Of a stretch of 64,000 bases of DNA, positions 1 to 8,912 are shown piece by piece (the first letter of the stretch is position 1; each line of letters opens with the position of its first letter). The position numbers and the translations under genes are program-made. Origin of the DNA: Azospirillum sp. OGB3 (lineage in GTDB: Bacteria > Pseudomonadota > Alphaproteobacteria > Azospirillales > Azospirillaceae); the NCBI RefSeq assembly GCF_014192915.1, contig NZ_JACHYN010000007.1, forward strand, positions 62,001 to 126,000, written 5' to 3'. Below the pieces are notes generated by a model that made no database searches, had not been told where the DNA came from, and saw only the letters and a program-made list of their open reading frames with translations.

Positions 1-1
1 G

Positions 2-232
2 CGGATCAACAGCTTCTTTGGCTACCGCGCGGTGGCGAAGATCAAGCTGATCCATGCCGCCCCGCTGACCATACAGAAGCCGGCGGTGCGCCCGCGTGAC
101 CTGACCATGGACGAGGAACTGTCGGTGATGACCACCGCCGCGACGGTGGAGGACGAGGAGTTGCGGGCCACGCTGGAGCGTTTCGGGCGGTCGCTGCTGG
201 CGCGCCCGCGTCCGGCGCCGCGCCGCCGCTGA
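2..232 (+). CDS. DUF721 (DciA-like) protein, C-terminal part
   Basis: The reading frame is open from the window edge, so only the last 76 or so residues are present. The visible start reads R-I-N-S-F-F-G-Y-R-A-V-A-K-I, close to the conserved core of the DUF721/DciA family (INxFFGYxAV), followed by an Arg/Pro-rich tail. In alphaproteobacteria this gene usually sits between mutY and a DsbA-like gene ahead of smc, which is the context seen here. Some DUF721 proteins are DnaB helicase loaders (DciA); for this one that role is an inference. A GTG at 32 lies inside the domain and is not the true start. The upstream part is outside the window. Confidence 0.75.
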   Translation, partial: RINSFFGYRAVAKIKLIHAAPLTIQKPAVRPRDLTMDEELSVMTTAATVEDEELRATLERFGRSLLARPRPAPRRR

Positions 233-355
233 AGATCAAGCGATGCATCATGCTATCCCCTTGGAGAGCGGGAGCCGGCTCGGGCTGGGCCATACTCTTG
301 CCGCAAAAGGGGAGTTTCGATTATACCATCAACATCTGGTAGGGATGAGGCCAAA

Positions 356-1036
356 GTGAACCGCAACCTTTTGGGCATCACCGCCCTGATCGCGGTCGGC
401 ATGACGCTGATCATCGGGCTCGCCGTCGTCGGCTCCCGGCCGTCGAACGGACAGACTCTGCCGGTGCAGCCGCCCGTGCAGACGGCGCAAGCTCCTGCCG
501 CTTCGACCGCCGATCTGCTGGCCGACCGCGTGCTCGGCAACCCCAACGCGCCGGTGACGATCCTCGACTATTCGTCGATGACCTGCCCGCACTGCGCCGC
601 CTTCCACACCGAGACGCTGCCGAAGATCAAGGAAGCCTACATCGACACCGGCAAGGCGAAGCTGATTTTCCGCGACTTCCCGTTCGATCAGGCGGCGCTG
701 CGCGCCTCCATGCTGGCCCGCTGCGCCCCGGCGGAGCGCTACTACCCGCTGCTCGACGTGCTGTTCAAGAGCCAGGGCCAGTGGAGCCGCGCCGCCGACC
801 CGGTCAAGGCGCTGGCCCAGTACGGCAAGCTCGCCGGCATGAGCGAGCAGGTCATCAACGCCTGCATGGCCAACCAGGCGCTGGCCGACGGCATCCTGCA
901 GAGCCGTCTGGTCGGCCAGGACAAGTACAAGGTGGAGGCCACCCCGACCTTCGTCCTCAACGAGGGCGCGGCCACCATCAGCGGCGCACAGTCCTTCGAG
1001 ACCTTCGCCGCGGCCATCGACAAGCTGGTGAAGTAA
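356..1036 (+). CDS. DsbA-family thioredoxin-fold protein
   Basis: 226 residues with a GTG start. Residues 7-26 form an uncleaved signal anchor or signal peptide, followed by a Pro/Gln/Ala-rich linker (about 35-52) and a DsbA-like thioredoxin domain. The redox site CPHC is at 77-80 and the cis-proline segment TPTF at about 196-199. The length and the 'GNPNAPVTILDYSS' type entry fit the DSBA/Com1-like periplasmic oxidoreductases. Known family role: oxidation or isomerisation of disulfides in exported proteins. No DsbB-like partner is nearby. The gene ends 25 bp before smc, an arrangement common in alphaproteobacteria, so co-transcription is likely. Confidence 0.85.
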   Translation: MNRNLLGITALIAVGMTLIIGLAVVGSRPSNGQTLPVQPPVQTAQAPAASTADLLADRVLGNPNAPVTILDYSSMTCPHCAAFHTETLPKIKEAYIDTGKAKLIFRDFPFDQAALRASMLARCAPAERYYPLLDVLFKSQGQWSRAADPVKALAQYGKLAGMSEQVINACMANQALADGILQSRLVGQDKYKVEATPTFVLNEGAATISGAQSFETFAAAIDKLVK

Positions 1037-1061
1037 GGACCGGGCAGAAGGCTTCGATCCC

Positions 1062-4000
1062 GTGCACTTCACGCGCCTCCGCCTGTCCGGCTTCAAGTCG
1101 TTCGTCGACGCCACCGATCTGGTGATCGAGCCGGGCATGACCGGCATCGTCGGCCCCAACGGCTGCGGCAAGTCGAATCTGGTGGAGGCGCTGCGCTGGG
1201 TGATGGGGGAAACCTCCGCCAAGCGGATGCGCGGCGACGACATGGACGACGTCATCTTCGGCGGCACGGCCAATCGTCCGGCGCGCAACCTGGGCGAGGT
1301 CGCCCTCCTCATCGACAATCGCACGCGCACCGCCCCCGCCGGCTTCAACGAGCACGACGAGCTGGAGGTGACGCGGCGGATCGAGCGGGGCAACGGCTCC
1401 GACTACCGAATCAACGGCAAGCTGGTGCGCGCCCGCGACGTCCAGCTCCTCTTCGCCGACAACGCCTCGGGCGCCGCCTCCCCGGCGCTGGTCAGCCAGG
1501 GCAAGGTCGGCCAGATCATCAACGCCAAGCCGCAGGACCGCCGCATGCTGCTGGAGGAGGCGGCGGGCATCACCGGCCTGCACTCCCGCCGGCACGAGGC
1601 GGAGCTGCGGCTGAAGGCGGCCGAAAGCAACCTCATGCGCCTCGACGACGTGATCGGGGCCATGGACACCCAGCTTCAGAGCCTGAAGAAACAGGCCCGG
1701 CAGGCTGCCCGCTACCGCAACCTCTCCGAACAGATCCGCAAGGCGGAGGCGGTGCTCTGGCACCTGCGCTGGATCGCCCATGAAGGCGAACTGGCCCGTG
1801 CCCGCGGCGCCTTCGCCAAGGCCGAGAGCGCGGTGCGCGACCTGATGCTGGCGGTCACCCGGCTGACCACCCGCCGCACCGACGATGCCGCCGGCCTGCC
1901 GGAAAAGCGTCAGGCCGAAGCGGCCGCCGCCGCCGCCCTGCAGCGGCTGGTCATCGCCAAGGAACAGCTCGACGCCGAGGAGAAGCGCGTCGCCGAGCAG
2001 CAGCGCGCCCTGCTCTCCCGCCTTCAGCAGATCGCCGGCGACCTCGGCCGCGAGGAGGCTCTGGCCGCCGACGCCGGCGACGCCCTGGCCCGGCTGGAGG
2101 CCGAGCGCGACCGGCTTCTCGAAGCCCAGGCCGACGAGGAGATGCTGGAGGAGGCCGCGCGGGATGCGCTGGCCGACGCGCGGGAGGCGGTGGACGCGCT
2201 CGACCGCGAGCTGACCCGCCTGACCGAGCAGACCGCCGCCGACGAGGCGCGCCGCGCCGCCACGCAGCGGCAGGTCGCTGATTTTGAAACACGCGCTGCC
2301 GGGCTCGCCAAGCGCCTCGCCGAACAGCAGGCGCAGCGCGACGCGCTGGAGCGCGATATCGCCGCCCGCGCCGACGTGGCCGAATCCGAGCTGGCCGTCG
2401 AGCTGGCGGAACAGCGGCTGGAGGACGCCCGCGAGGCCGCCGAGCGGGCCGAGCGGGCCAAGACCGACGCCGAACCCGCCCAGGCCCGCGCCCGCGAGGC
2501 GCTGCAAACCGCCGAATCCGCCCGCGCCAAGCTGAAGGCGGAGGAGAAGGCGCTGGCCGAGCTGCTGTCCGCCGGGGCGGGCGACCTGTTCCCGCCGCTG
2601 GTCGACGCGGTCACCGTCGCCCCCGGCTATGAGGGCGCCCTGGCGGCGGCGCTGGGCGACGCGCTGACCGCGCCGCTGGACGAGGCCGCCCCGGTCCATT
2701 GGCGCAACCTGCCGCCCTACACCGACGCCGCCGCCCTGCCCGCCGGGGCCGAGCCGCTGGCCGCCCGCGTCCAGGGACCGGAGGCCGCCGCCCGCGCCCT
2801 GTCGCACATCGGCGTGGTCGCCGACGACGCGGCGGGTGCGGCCCTGGCCGCCGGTCTCGCGCCCGGCCAGACCCTGGTCAGCCGCGACGGCGGGGCGTGG
2901 CGCTGGGACGGGTTGACCGTGCAGGCCGGCGCGCCGACCGCCGCCGCCGTCCGCCTGAAGCAGCGCAACCGCCTGAACGAGCTGCGCGGCGAGTTGGACC
3001 TCGCCGACGAGCGGCTGGAGGTCGCCCACGACGCCCTGGACGACGCCAGGCGCGCCGTCGAGGAGGCCGCCCAGGCCGACCGCCGCGCCCGCGACGCGGT
3101 GCGCGAGGCCTTCGCCGGGGTGACCACCGCCCGCGACCGCCACGCCAAGCTGGCCCGCGAGGCCGACGCCGCCGCGTCGAAGCTGGCGGCCGTGGTCGAT
3201 GGCATCGCGCGGCTGGAGACCGACCGGCAGGAGGCCGAAGCCGCTCTGGAAGAGGCACGGGAGCTGCTGGACGCCCTGCCCGACCCGCGCGAGGGCCGCG
3301 ACGCCGTCAACGACCGCCGCGCCACGCTCGCCGAGCACCGCGCCGTCCTCGCCGAGAAACAGAATGCGCTGGACCGCCTGACCCGCGAGGCGCAGTCCCG
3401 CCGCCAGCGTCTGGCCGCCATCCAACAGGACGTCGCCTCCTGGGGCACCCGCTCCGCCGGGGCGGGCGGACGCGTGGCCGAGTTGAAGCAGCGCGCCGCC
3501 GCCGCCGAAACCGACCTCGCCCAGTTGCAGAGCCGCCCGGCGGCGATCGAGGCCGACCGGCAGGCCCTGCTCGGCCGGATCAGCGAGGCCGAGCGCGCCC
3601 GCAAGCGCGCCGCCGACGCTCTGGCCGAGGCCGAGAACCGGCTGGCCGAAACCGAGTCGCTGCTGAAGCAGGCCGAATCCGGGCTGGCCGACGCCCGCGA
3701 GGCCCGCGCCCACGCCGAGGCCGCCGTCTCCGCCGCGCTGCAGAACGGCCAGACCCTGACGGAGCGCATCGCCGAGCGGCTCAACTGCCGCCCCGAGCAG
3801 ACCCGCGCTGCCGCCGACCTTCCTCCCGACGAGGCAATGCCCGACGTGGCGGTCGTGGAATCGCGGCTCGACAAGCTGACCCGCGAGCGGGAGAACATGG
3901 GGCCGGTCAATCTGCGCGCCGAGATCGAGGCGGCGGAGCTGGAAACACAGATCGGCACGCTGCAGACCGAGCGCGAGGATCTGGTCAGCGCCATCGCCCG

Positions 4001-4523
4001 CCTGCGCCAGGGCATCGCCAGCCTGAACCGCGAGGCGCGGGAGCGTCTGGTCGCCTCCTTCGACACGGTGAACCGCAATTTCCAGGAGCTGTTCATCCGC
4101 CTGTTCGGCGGCGGCAAGGCCCATCTGGAGCTGGTCAACGCCGAGGACCCGCTGCAGGCCGGGCTGGAGATCTACGCCAGCCCGCCGGGCAAGAAGCTTC
4201 AGGTGCTGTCGCTGCTGTCCGGCGGCGAGCAGGCCTTGACGGCGCTGTCGCTGCTGTTCGCCGTCTTCCGTTCCAACCCCGCGCCGATCTGCGTGCTGGA
4301 CGAGGTCGACGCGCCGCTGGACGAGGCCAATGTCGGCCGCTTCTGCGATCTGGTGGAAGACATCGCGCGGGAAGGCAACACCCGCTTCCTCATCATCACC
4401 CACCACCGCCTGACCATGGCGCGCGTGGACCGGCTGTTCGGCGTGACGATGGTCGAGCGGGGCGTGTCGCAGCTGGTCAGCGTGGACCTGCAGAAGGCCG
4501 AGGAACTGCGCGGGGCGGCCTGA
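1062..4523 (+). CDS. smc: Chromosome segregation ATPase SMC
   Basis: 1153 residues, the normal SMC size. The N-terminal ATPase half carries Walker A GPNGCGKS at residues 31-38. Two long Ala/Glu/Arg-rich coiled-coil arms flank a Gly/Ala-rich hinge at roughly 500-640. The C-terminal half has the ABC signature LSGGEQ followed by the Walker B region V-L-D-E-V-D-A-P-L-D-E. SMC with ScpAB compacts and separates replicated chromosomes in the cytoplasm. The start is a GTG (VHFTRLRLSGFKSF matches the family N terminus). The gene follows the DsbA-like gene closely. The very high GC of the arms creates a 1274-codon antisense frame with no meaning. Confidence 0.97.
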   Translation: MHFTRLRLSGFKSFVDATDLVIEPGMTGIVGPNGCGKSNLVEALRWVMGETSAKRMRGDDMDDVIFGGTANRPARNLGEVALLIDNRTRTAPAGFNEHDELEVTRRIERGNGSDYRINGKLVRARDVQLLFADNASGAASPALVSQGKVGQIINAKPQDRRMLLEEAAGITGLHSRRHEAELRLKAAESNLMRLDDVIGAMDTQLQSLKKQARQAARYRNLSEQIRKAEAVLWHLRWIAHEGELARARGAFAKAESAVRDLMLAVTRLTTRRTDDAAGLPEKRQAEAAAAAALQRLVIAKEQLDAEEKRVAEQQRALLSRLQQIAGDLGREEALAADAGDALARLEAERDRLLEAQADEEMLEEAARDALADAREAVDALDRELTRLTEQTAADEARRAATQRQVADFETRAAGLAKRLAEQQAQRDALERDIAARADVAESELAVELAEQRLEDAREAAERAERAKTDAEPAQARAREALQTAESARAKLKAEEKALAELLSAGAGDLFPPLVDAVTVAPGYEGALAAALGDALTAPLDEAAPVHWRNLPPYTDAAALPAGAEPLAARVQGPEAAARALSHIGVVADDAAGAALAAGLAPGQTLVSRDGGAWRWDGLTVQAGAPTAAAVRLKQRNRLNELRGELDLADERLEVAHDALDDARRAVEEAAQADRRARDAVREAFAGVTTARDRHAKLAREADAAASKLAAVVDGIARLETDRQEAEAALEEARELLDALPDPREGRDAVNDRRATLAEHRAVLAEKQNALDRLTREAQSRRQRLAAIQQDVASWGTRSAGAGGRVAELKQRAAAAETDLAQLQSRPAAIEADRQALLGRISEAERARKRAADALAEAENRLAETESLLKQAESGLADAREARAHAEAAVSAALQNGQTLTERIAERLNCRPEQTRAAADLPPDEAMPDVAVVESRLDKLTRERENMGPVNLRAEIEAAELETQIGTLQTEREDLVSAIARLRQGIASLNREARERLVASFDTVNRNFQELFIRLFGGGKAHLELVNAEDPLQAGLEIYASPPGKKLQVLSLLSGGEQALTALSLLFAVFRSNPAPICVLDEVDAPLDEANVGRFCDLVEDIAREGNTRFLIITHHRLTMARVDRLFGVTMVERGVSQLVSVDLQKAEELRGAA

Positions 4524-4637
4524 CGGGCACCGTTGCGCCAGCCATGCCGCTTTCGCGGCTTCATTCGGCTTTTCCCAACGCCTAAGATGCGTGTCGGACA
4601 ATCGGGCCGGCACAGGCACCGGCAAGGGAGAGTGGAC

Positions 4638-5783
4638 GTGGAACGGGTGGATTTCCTGATCGTCGGCGGCGGCATGGCCGGCGCCTCGGCGGCCTATGAG
4701 CTGGCGGCGCACGGCAGCGTCATCGTGCTGGAGCGCGAAAGCCAGCCCGGTTACCACTCCACGGGCCGCTCGGCGGCGCTCTACACCCAGACCTACGGGC
4801 ATCCGGTGGTCCGCGCGCTGACGGTGGCGAGCTGGGACTTCTACACCAACCCGCCGCAGGGTTTTTCAGACCATCCCCTGCTGACTCCGCGCGGCGTCCT
4901 GCTGATCGGGCGGAGCGAGCAGACCGCCGCGCTCGACCGCGACTTCGCCGAGGGGCGTCGGCTGACCCCGACCGTCGAGCGCCTCGACCGCGCCGAGACG
5001 CTGGCCCGCGCGCCCTTCCTGAACCCCGATTACGTGGACGGCGCGGTGTGGGAGCCAGAGGCCATGGACATGGACGTCCACGCCATCCACGGCGGCTACC
5101 TGCGCGGGCTGAGGGCGCGCGGCGGGCGGCTGGTGACCGACGCCGGGGTGACGGCGCTGGAGCGGCGCGACGGGCTGTGGATCGCCACCACCCCGGCGGG
5201 CGGCTTCGCCGCGCCGGTTCTGGTCAACGCGGCGGGCGCCTGGGCCGACGGTCTGGCCGGAATGGCCGGTGTGAGCCCCATCGGGCTGGTGCCGAAGCGA
5301 CGCACCGCCATCACCTTCGATCCCGTGTTCGCCGCCCCGGCGGACGCGGCGGGACTCGCCGGCTGGCCGATGACCATCGATGTGGATGAGCAATTCTACA
5401 TGAAGCCGGAATCGGGCCGGCTGCTGCTCTCCCCCGCCGACGAGACGCCCGTCGAGCCCTGCGACGTGCAACCGGAGGAGTTGGACATCGCCGTCGCCAT
5501 CGACCGTATGGAACAGGCGGTGCGCTTCTCCGTTCGACGTATCACGCACAAGTGGGCGGGCCTGCGCAGCTTCGTCGCCGACAAGGTGATGGTGGTGGGT
5601 TACGACGAGTCCGCGGACGGTTTCTTCTGGCTGGCCGGCCAGGGCGGCTACGGCATCCAGACGGCGCCGGCCATGGGCCGCACCGCGGCGGCGCTGGTTA
5701 CCGGAAGCGGCCTGCCGGTGGAGGTCGCGGCACTCGGCGTGCGTGAGGAGGATCTGGCGCCGGCCCGGCTGCGGCGCCCCTGA
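4638..5783 (+). CDS. FAD-dependent oxidoreductase (DAO family)
   Basis: 381 residues from the chosen GTG at 4638, which has AAGGGAG 7 bp upstream; the longer frame from 4533 adds residues outside the fold. The dinucleotide-binding motif VGGGMAGA starts at about residue 9, with the trailing Glu of the Rossmann fold in V-L-E-R-E. The rest resembles the D-amino-acid oxidase/glycine oxidase superfamily, including a C-terminal G-x-G-G-Y-G-I segment that contacts FAD. The family oxidises amines or amino acids or hydroxyacids; the substrate cannot be read from sequence. It stands alone between smc and a lipoprotein gene 14 bp downstream. Confidence 0.85.
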   Translation: MERVDFLIVGGGMAGASAAYELAAHGSVIVLERESQPGYHSTGRSAALYTQTYGHPVVRALTVASWDFYTNPPQGFSDHPLLTPRGVLLIGRSEQTAALDRDFAEGRRLTPTVERLDRAETLARAPFLNPDYVDGAVWEPEAMDMDVHAIHGGYLRGLRARGGRLVTDAGVTALERRDGLWIATTPAGGFAAPVLVNAAGAWADGLAGMAGVSPIGLVPKRRTAITFDPVFAAPADAAGLAGWPMTIDVDEQFYMKPESGRLLLSPADETPVEPCDVQPEELDIAVAIDRMEQAVRFSVRRITHKWAGLRSFVADKVMVVGYDESADGFFWLAGQGGYGIQTAPAMGRTAAALVTGSGLPVEVAALGVREEDLAPARLRRP

Positions 5784-5797
5784 CGGGAGAAACGGCG

Positions 5798-6271
5798 ATG
5801 CGCGGGACGATGACGGGAAGCGGTTTCGTTGCGGTTCTTCTGGCCGGCGGTCTTCTGGCCGGCTGCGCCAATCCGGCCGCCGATCAGGCAATGGTTGCCC
5901 AGAACGCGCTGGTCGGCATGCCGAAGCAGACGCTGCTGTCCTGCGCCGGGGTTCCGGAACGGCAGGCCACCGCCGGGGATCTGGAATTCTTCACCTACCG
6001 CAGCAACCGGCTGTATTCCTATCCGTCCTGGGGCGGCTATGGCGGCTACTGGGGCTATCCCTATGGCGCCTGGGGCGGCTACGGCTATGATGTGAGAAGC
6101 GTCGACTGCGATGCGACCTTCACCCTGCGCAATGGCGCGGTGGAACGCATCGTCTATGGCGGGTCGTCCAGCGGAGGAAGCCGACTCGGCCAGTGCTACG
6201 TGATCGTACAGAACTGCCTGCAGCAAGTCCCCTCACAGTCCCCACAACCCTCCATGGCCCCAGCGCGGTAA
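5798..6271 (+). CDS. Putative outer-membrane lipoprotein, Gly/Tyr/Trp-rich
   Basis: 157 residues with a lipoprotein signal: a hydrophobic run and lipobox LAGC at about residues 20-23, so Cys23 should be acylated. The following 40 residues contain a conserved-looking 'GMPKQTLLSCAGVP' block similar to small proteobacterial lipoproteins whose members begin with a processing-type SmpA-like motif. A central patch, roughly residues 68-95, is dominated by Gly, Tyr and Trp. Four more cysteines (48, 107, 130, 138 approximately) could form disulfides. It starts 14 bp after the oxidoreductase gene, so the two may be co-transcribed. The function is unknown. Confidence 0.7.
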   Translation: MRGTMTGSGFVAVLLAGGLLAGCANPAADQAMVAQNALVGMPKQTLLSCAGVPERQATAGDLEFFTYRSNRLYSYPSWGGYGGYWGYPYGAWGGYGYDVRSVDCDATFTLRNGAVERIVYGGSSSGGSRLGQCYVIVQNCLQQVPSQSPQPSMAPAR

Positions 6272-6431
6272 GAGTTCCAGTCCATGCGACAACTCGTCGC
6301 TGTTGCAAAGCCGCCTCACTATGACGTTTTGGTTGAGGCGGCATAGCAACCCTAGAAAAACTCTGGTAATACATCTCCAGGCTTTAAGCCAAAAAAACGA
6401 CATCAGCTAATTCTGCCCTGGAGCGAATCCC

Positions 6432-7130
6432 ATGACTTTCCTGAAGCGCGCCGCCGCCGCCCTGCTGGCGACCACGGCTCTTGCCGCCGTTTCCTCCCCG
6501 TCGCTGGCCCAGGATTTCAAGGGCAAGTCCGCCGGTGACATCCTGGTGCGCGCGCGCGCCCTGGCCGTGATCCCGCAGGAGTCGGGCGACCTGATTCACC
6601 AGGGCACCACCAACATCGGTGAGGCCCGGATCAACAACGACTACATTCCGGAACTCGACTTCTCCTACTTCGTCACGGACAACATCGCTTTCGAGCTGAT
6701 CGCCGGCACCAGCCGCCACAACGTCAAGGGCTCGATCCTGCCGGGCCTCGGCGGTTCCGTGGACGTGGGCAAGGTGTCGCTGCTGCCGCCGACCCTGACC
6801 GCGCAGTACCACTTCTTCCCGAAGGAGCGCGTCAGCCCGTATGTCGGCGCCGGCATCAACTACACCCTGTTCTACCGCGAAGACGCCGCCAACAAGGCGA
6901 ACGGCATCGGCCTGCGTATCGTCGACACCGACTATGAGAACCGCTTCGGCTGGGCCCTGCAGGCCGGTGTGGACGTCGCCCTGACCGGCAACTGGTCGCT
7001 GAACCTCGACGTGAAGAAGATCTTCCTGAAGACCGACGTCACGGCGCAGACCAACCTCGGCACCACCGTCCGTTCCGACGTCAAGATCGACCCGTGGCTG
7101 GTCGGCCTGGGCATCGGCTACCGCTTCTGA
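6432..7130 (+). CDS. OmpW-family outer membrane protein
   Basis: 232 residues with a clear signal peptide (cut expected after S-L-A, about residue 26). The mature part is built of alternating-polarity strands typical of the eight-stranded OmpW barrel and ends with G-I-G-Y-R-F, the terminal aromatic needed for BamA-dependent insertion. The segments PTLTAQYHF and SPYVGAGINYTLFY are family hallmarks. OmpW proteins form narrow hydrophobic channels in the outer membrane. The gene stands alone, with a 160-bp leader upstream and a strong terminator downstream at 7180-7221. Regulation is not visible. Confidence 0.92.
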   Translation: MTFLKRAAAALLATTALAAVSSPSLAQDFKGKSAGDILVRARALAVIPQESGDLIHQGTTNIGEARINNDYIPELDFSYFVTDNIAFELIAGTSRHNVKGSILPGLGGSVDVGKVSLLPPTLTAQYHFFPKERVSPYVGAGINYTLFYREDAANKANGIGLRIVDTDYENRFGWALQAGVDVALTGNWSLNLDVKKIFLKTDVTAQTNLGTTVRSDVKIDPWLVGLGIGYRF

Positions 7131-7179
7131 TCTGCGCCTCCGGGGCCTCCAACGGGAGGCCCTGCGAAACCTGAGCTTC

Positions 7180-7221
7180 AGGCCGGTTACTCCGAAAGGA
7201 GTAGCCGGCCTGTTCCTTTTT
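7180..7221 (+). terminator. Rho-independent terminator of the OmpW gene
   Basis: A 14-bp stem (AGGCCGG-T-TACTCC with a single G.T wobble) closes a GAAA tetraloop at 7194-7197 and is followed by TGTTCCTTTTT. It lies 50 bp after the OmpW stop codon. Confidence 0.9.
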
Positions 7222-7291
7222 GCGACTTCCTATAGCGGCATCTGTGGGTGAGCATTCCCTTTCGTGAATCCGTGCGGGAGGAAGCACAACC

Positions 7292-7726
7292 ATGCACATT
7301 GCCGCCGTCTTGAAAAGGAAGGGCACGGAGATCATCACCGCCAATCCGGATGACCGGATCGACGCGGTCGCCCGCAAGCTCGCCCACCATAAAATCGGCG
7401 CCGTCCTGGTGATGCGGGAGGATGGCCGCCCCGCCGGAATCCTGTCGGAACGCGACATCGTGCGCGCCGTGGCCGCGGATGGCGCCACCGCCCTGGAGCG
7501 CCCCGTCGGCGACCTGATGACTCGGGATCTCGTCACCGGGAGCCCGGCCGACACGGTGTCCCAGATCATGGGCGTCATGACCGAGCGCCGCATCCGCCAT
7601 CTGCCGATCCTGGAGGACGGCGAACTCGTCGGGCTGGTCAGCATCGGCGACATCGTGAAGGCGCGGCTGGACGACGCGGAACTGGAGGTCGAGTCCCTGC
7701 GCGGCTACGTTGCCGGAATGGGCTGA
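7292..7726 (+). CDS. Two-CBS-domain protein
   Basis: 144 residues made almost entirely of a tandem CBS pair, at roughly 8-62 and 75-135. Typical elements are visible: A-V-L-V-M-R-E-D-G-R-P-A-G-I-L-S-E-R-D-I in the first copy and R-I-R-H-L-P-I-L-E-D-G-E-L-V-G-L-V-S-I-G-D in the second. Free-standing CBS pairs bind adenosine nucleotides and tune partner enzymes or transporters; the partner is not indicated here. The start ATG follows GGGAGGAAGCACAACC. The gene is monocistronic, bounded by the terminators at 7180 and 7751. Confidence 0.9.
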   Translation: MHIAAVLKRKGTEIITANPDDRIDAVARKLAHHKIGAVLVMREDGRPAGILSERDIVRAVAADGATALERPVGDLMTRDLVTGSPADTVSQIMGVMTERRIRHLPILEDGELVGLVSIGDIVKARLDDAELEVESLRGYVAGMG

Positions 7727-7750
7727 GCCCCACCCCGCCATCCCACAAAC

Positions 7751-7784
7751 GAAAACGCCCGCGGGCGATCCCGCGGGCGTTTTC
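7751..7784. terminator. Bidirectional Rho-independent terminator
   Basis: A perfect 15-bp inverted repeat (GAAAACGCCCGCGGG and its complement) with a CGAT loop. The A-run on one side and T-run on the other make it functional for both the rightward CBS gene and the leftward response-regulator gene that converge here. Confidence 0.92.
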
Positions 7785-7819
7785 AAAGATAGGGCAGGCG
7801 GGCGGTCAGACCCGTTTGA

Positions 7820-8464
7820 TCAGGCGGAGTGCGACTGCGGAAAGGCCATGGCGGCCTGGGTGCGGTTGCGCACACCCAGCGACTTGAAGATCGCCGTCAT
7901 GTGGATCTTCACCGTACCTTCGGACAGCCCCAGTTCGTGAGCGATCTGCTTGTTGGACTTGCCTTCGCGCAGGCGGTCCAGAACCTCGCGCTGACGCTGG
8001 GTCAGCAGATGGTCGAGTTGCGGGTCGCTGGGCGGGATGGCGCCGACGCGCACCTCCGCTTCCCCGGCTTCGCGCAGCACGGTCGGCGGCACATAGACGC
8101 CGCCGGAGAAGATGAGATCCAGCGCGCTCAGCATGATCTTCACGCTGGAGGATTTCGGGATGTAGCCTGCGGCGCCATGCTCCAGAGCGTCGCGGACGTC
8201 ATGATGCGCTTCGGACGCCGACACGACCACGACCTTGGAGTCGGGCTGCTTCCCCCGCAGGTCTTGGATGCCGGAGAAGCCGGGCCAACCGGGCATGCGC
8301 AGATCGGTCAGGACGAGATCGTAGGTCTCGCCCTTGCCAGCCTTTTCCAGAAGCTCATCAAAGTTGCTGGCTTCCTCAAAGCTGGCACCCTCCTTCAGCT
8401 GCTCCAGCAGCCTGCGCAATCCCTCCCGGAAAAGCACATGGTCGTCTCCGATCAGGATTTTCAT
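7820..8464 (-). CDS. NarL/FixJ-type response regulator
   Basis: 214 residues. The receiver domain (1-120) has the acidic pair Asp7-Asp8, phospho-acceptor Asp54 in L-T-D-L-R-M-P-G, the Ser in V-V-V-V-S-A-S and the Lys in I-P-K-S. A LuxR-type helix-turn-helix follows at about 145-208 (LTQRQREVLDRL, GLSEGTVKIH). Phosphorylation by a sensor kinase should promote dimerisation and DNA binding. No kinase is adjacent, so this is an orphan regulator; the two kinases at 20.3 and 53.4 kb are far away and pairing cannot be assumed. It converges on the CBS gene and shares its terminator. Confidence 0.92.
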   Translation of the reverse strand: MKILIGDDHVLFREGLRRLLEQLKEGASFEEASNFDELLEKAGKGETYDLVLTDLRMPGWPGFSGIQDLRGKQPDSKVVVVSASEAHHDVRDALEHGAAGYIPKSSSVKIMLSALDLIFSGGVYVPPTVLREAGEAEVRVGAIPPSDPQLDHLLTQRQREVLDRLREGKSNKQIAHELGLSEGTVKIHMTAIFKSLGVRNRTQAAMAFPQSHSA

Positions 8465-8838
8465 CTGGTGGTGCCCCCGTACTCAGTGCTTTCAATGGTC
8501 CGAACGTACAGCCCTGACACAAGGCCAGTGTTCCGACCTTCAGTTTCGGAAAAAATGCAGGTCATTTTCAAGCATCATATGACCCAATTCCAAAAGGTGT
8601 AGAAAGTCCTTATGCAGGGTAATGACACATCAGATGTACCACGATTCGGTGGGGTTGGACAACCCGAATTTAACTTTTGTCTCATTGAAGGCTCCGAGCA
8701 ATGGCATTGCTGCGCTACAGCAATATCCATTTCGCGCTTCGTTCATCCATGACGAAAGTGAGCACGAATGTATCAAGCCTTAGGCTTGCTCATCAGAAGG
8801 AACCGTCGTTTTCGTACTTTCTATCTTTCGCATCTCTC
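8465..8838. other. Non-coding gap upstream of the response regulator
   Basis: About 370 bp, clearly more AT-rich than its surroundings, between the leftward response-regulator start and the terminator of the leftward fad operon. It must hold the promoter of the response regulator. I see no strong inverted repeat or convincing -35/-10 pair and no credible gene; frames opening here run into the acyl-CoA dehydrogenase gene on the wrong strand. Confidence 0.6.
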
Positions 8839-8883
8839 AAAACGAAAAGGCCGGCACCCGTGCAGCATACACCGGTCCCGGCC
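8839..8883 (-). terminator. Rho-independent terminator of the fad operon
   Basis: Read leftward, GGCCGG-g-ACC pairs with GGT-g-CCGGCC around a 15-nt loop and is followed by TTTTCGTTTT. It lies about 30 bp beyond the stop of the acyl-CoA dehydrogenase gene. Confidence 0.75.
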
Positions 8884-8912
8884 CAAAGACATAGACCCCG
8901 TAAGGCTGATCC

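Noticed and set aside
4533..4637. Longer N terminus of the FAD oxidoreductase
   Set aside because: The extra 35 residues are basic and precede the normal start of the fold; AAGGGAG sits correctly before GTG 4638.
978..4802. 1274-codon antisense frame across smc
   Set aside because: GC-rich coiled-coil codons create open antisense frames; the sense strand has all SMC motifs and this frame has no fold or start site.
7710..7940. 76-codon rightward frame after the CBS gene
   Set aside because: It reads through a perfect terminator hairpin and the end of the response-regulator gene.
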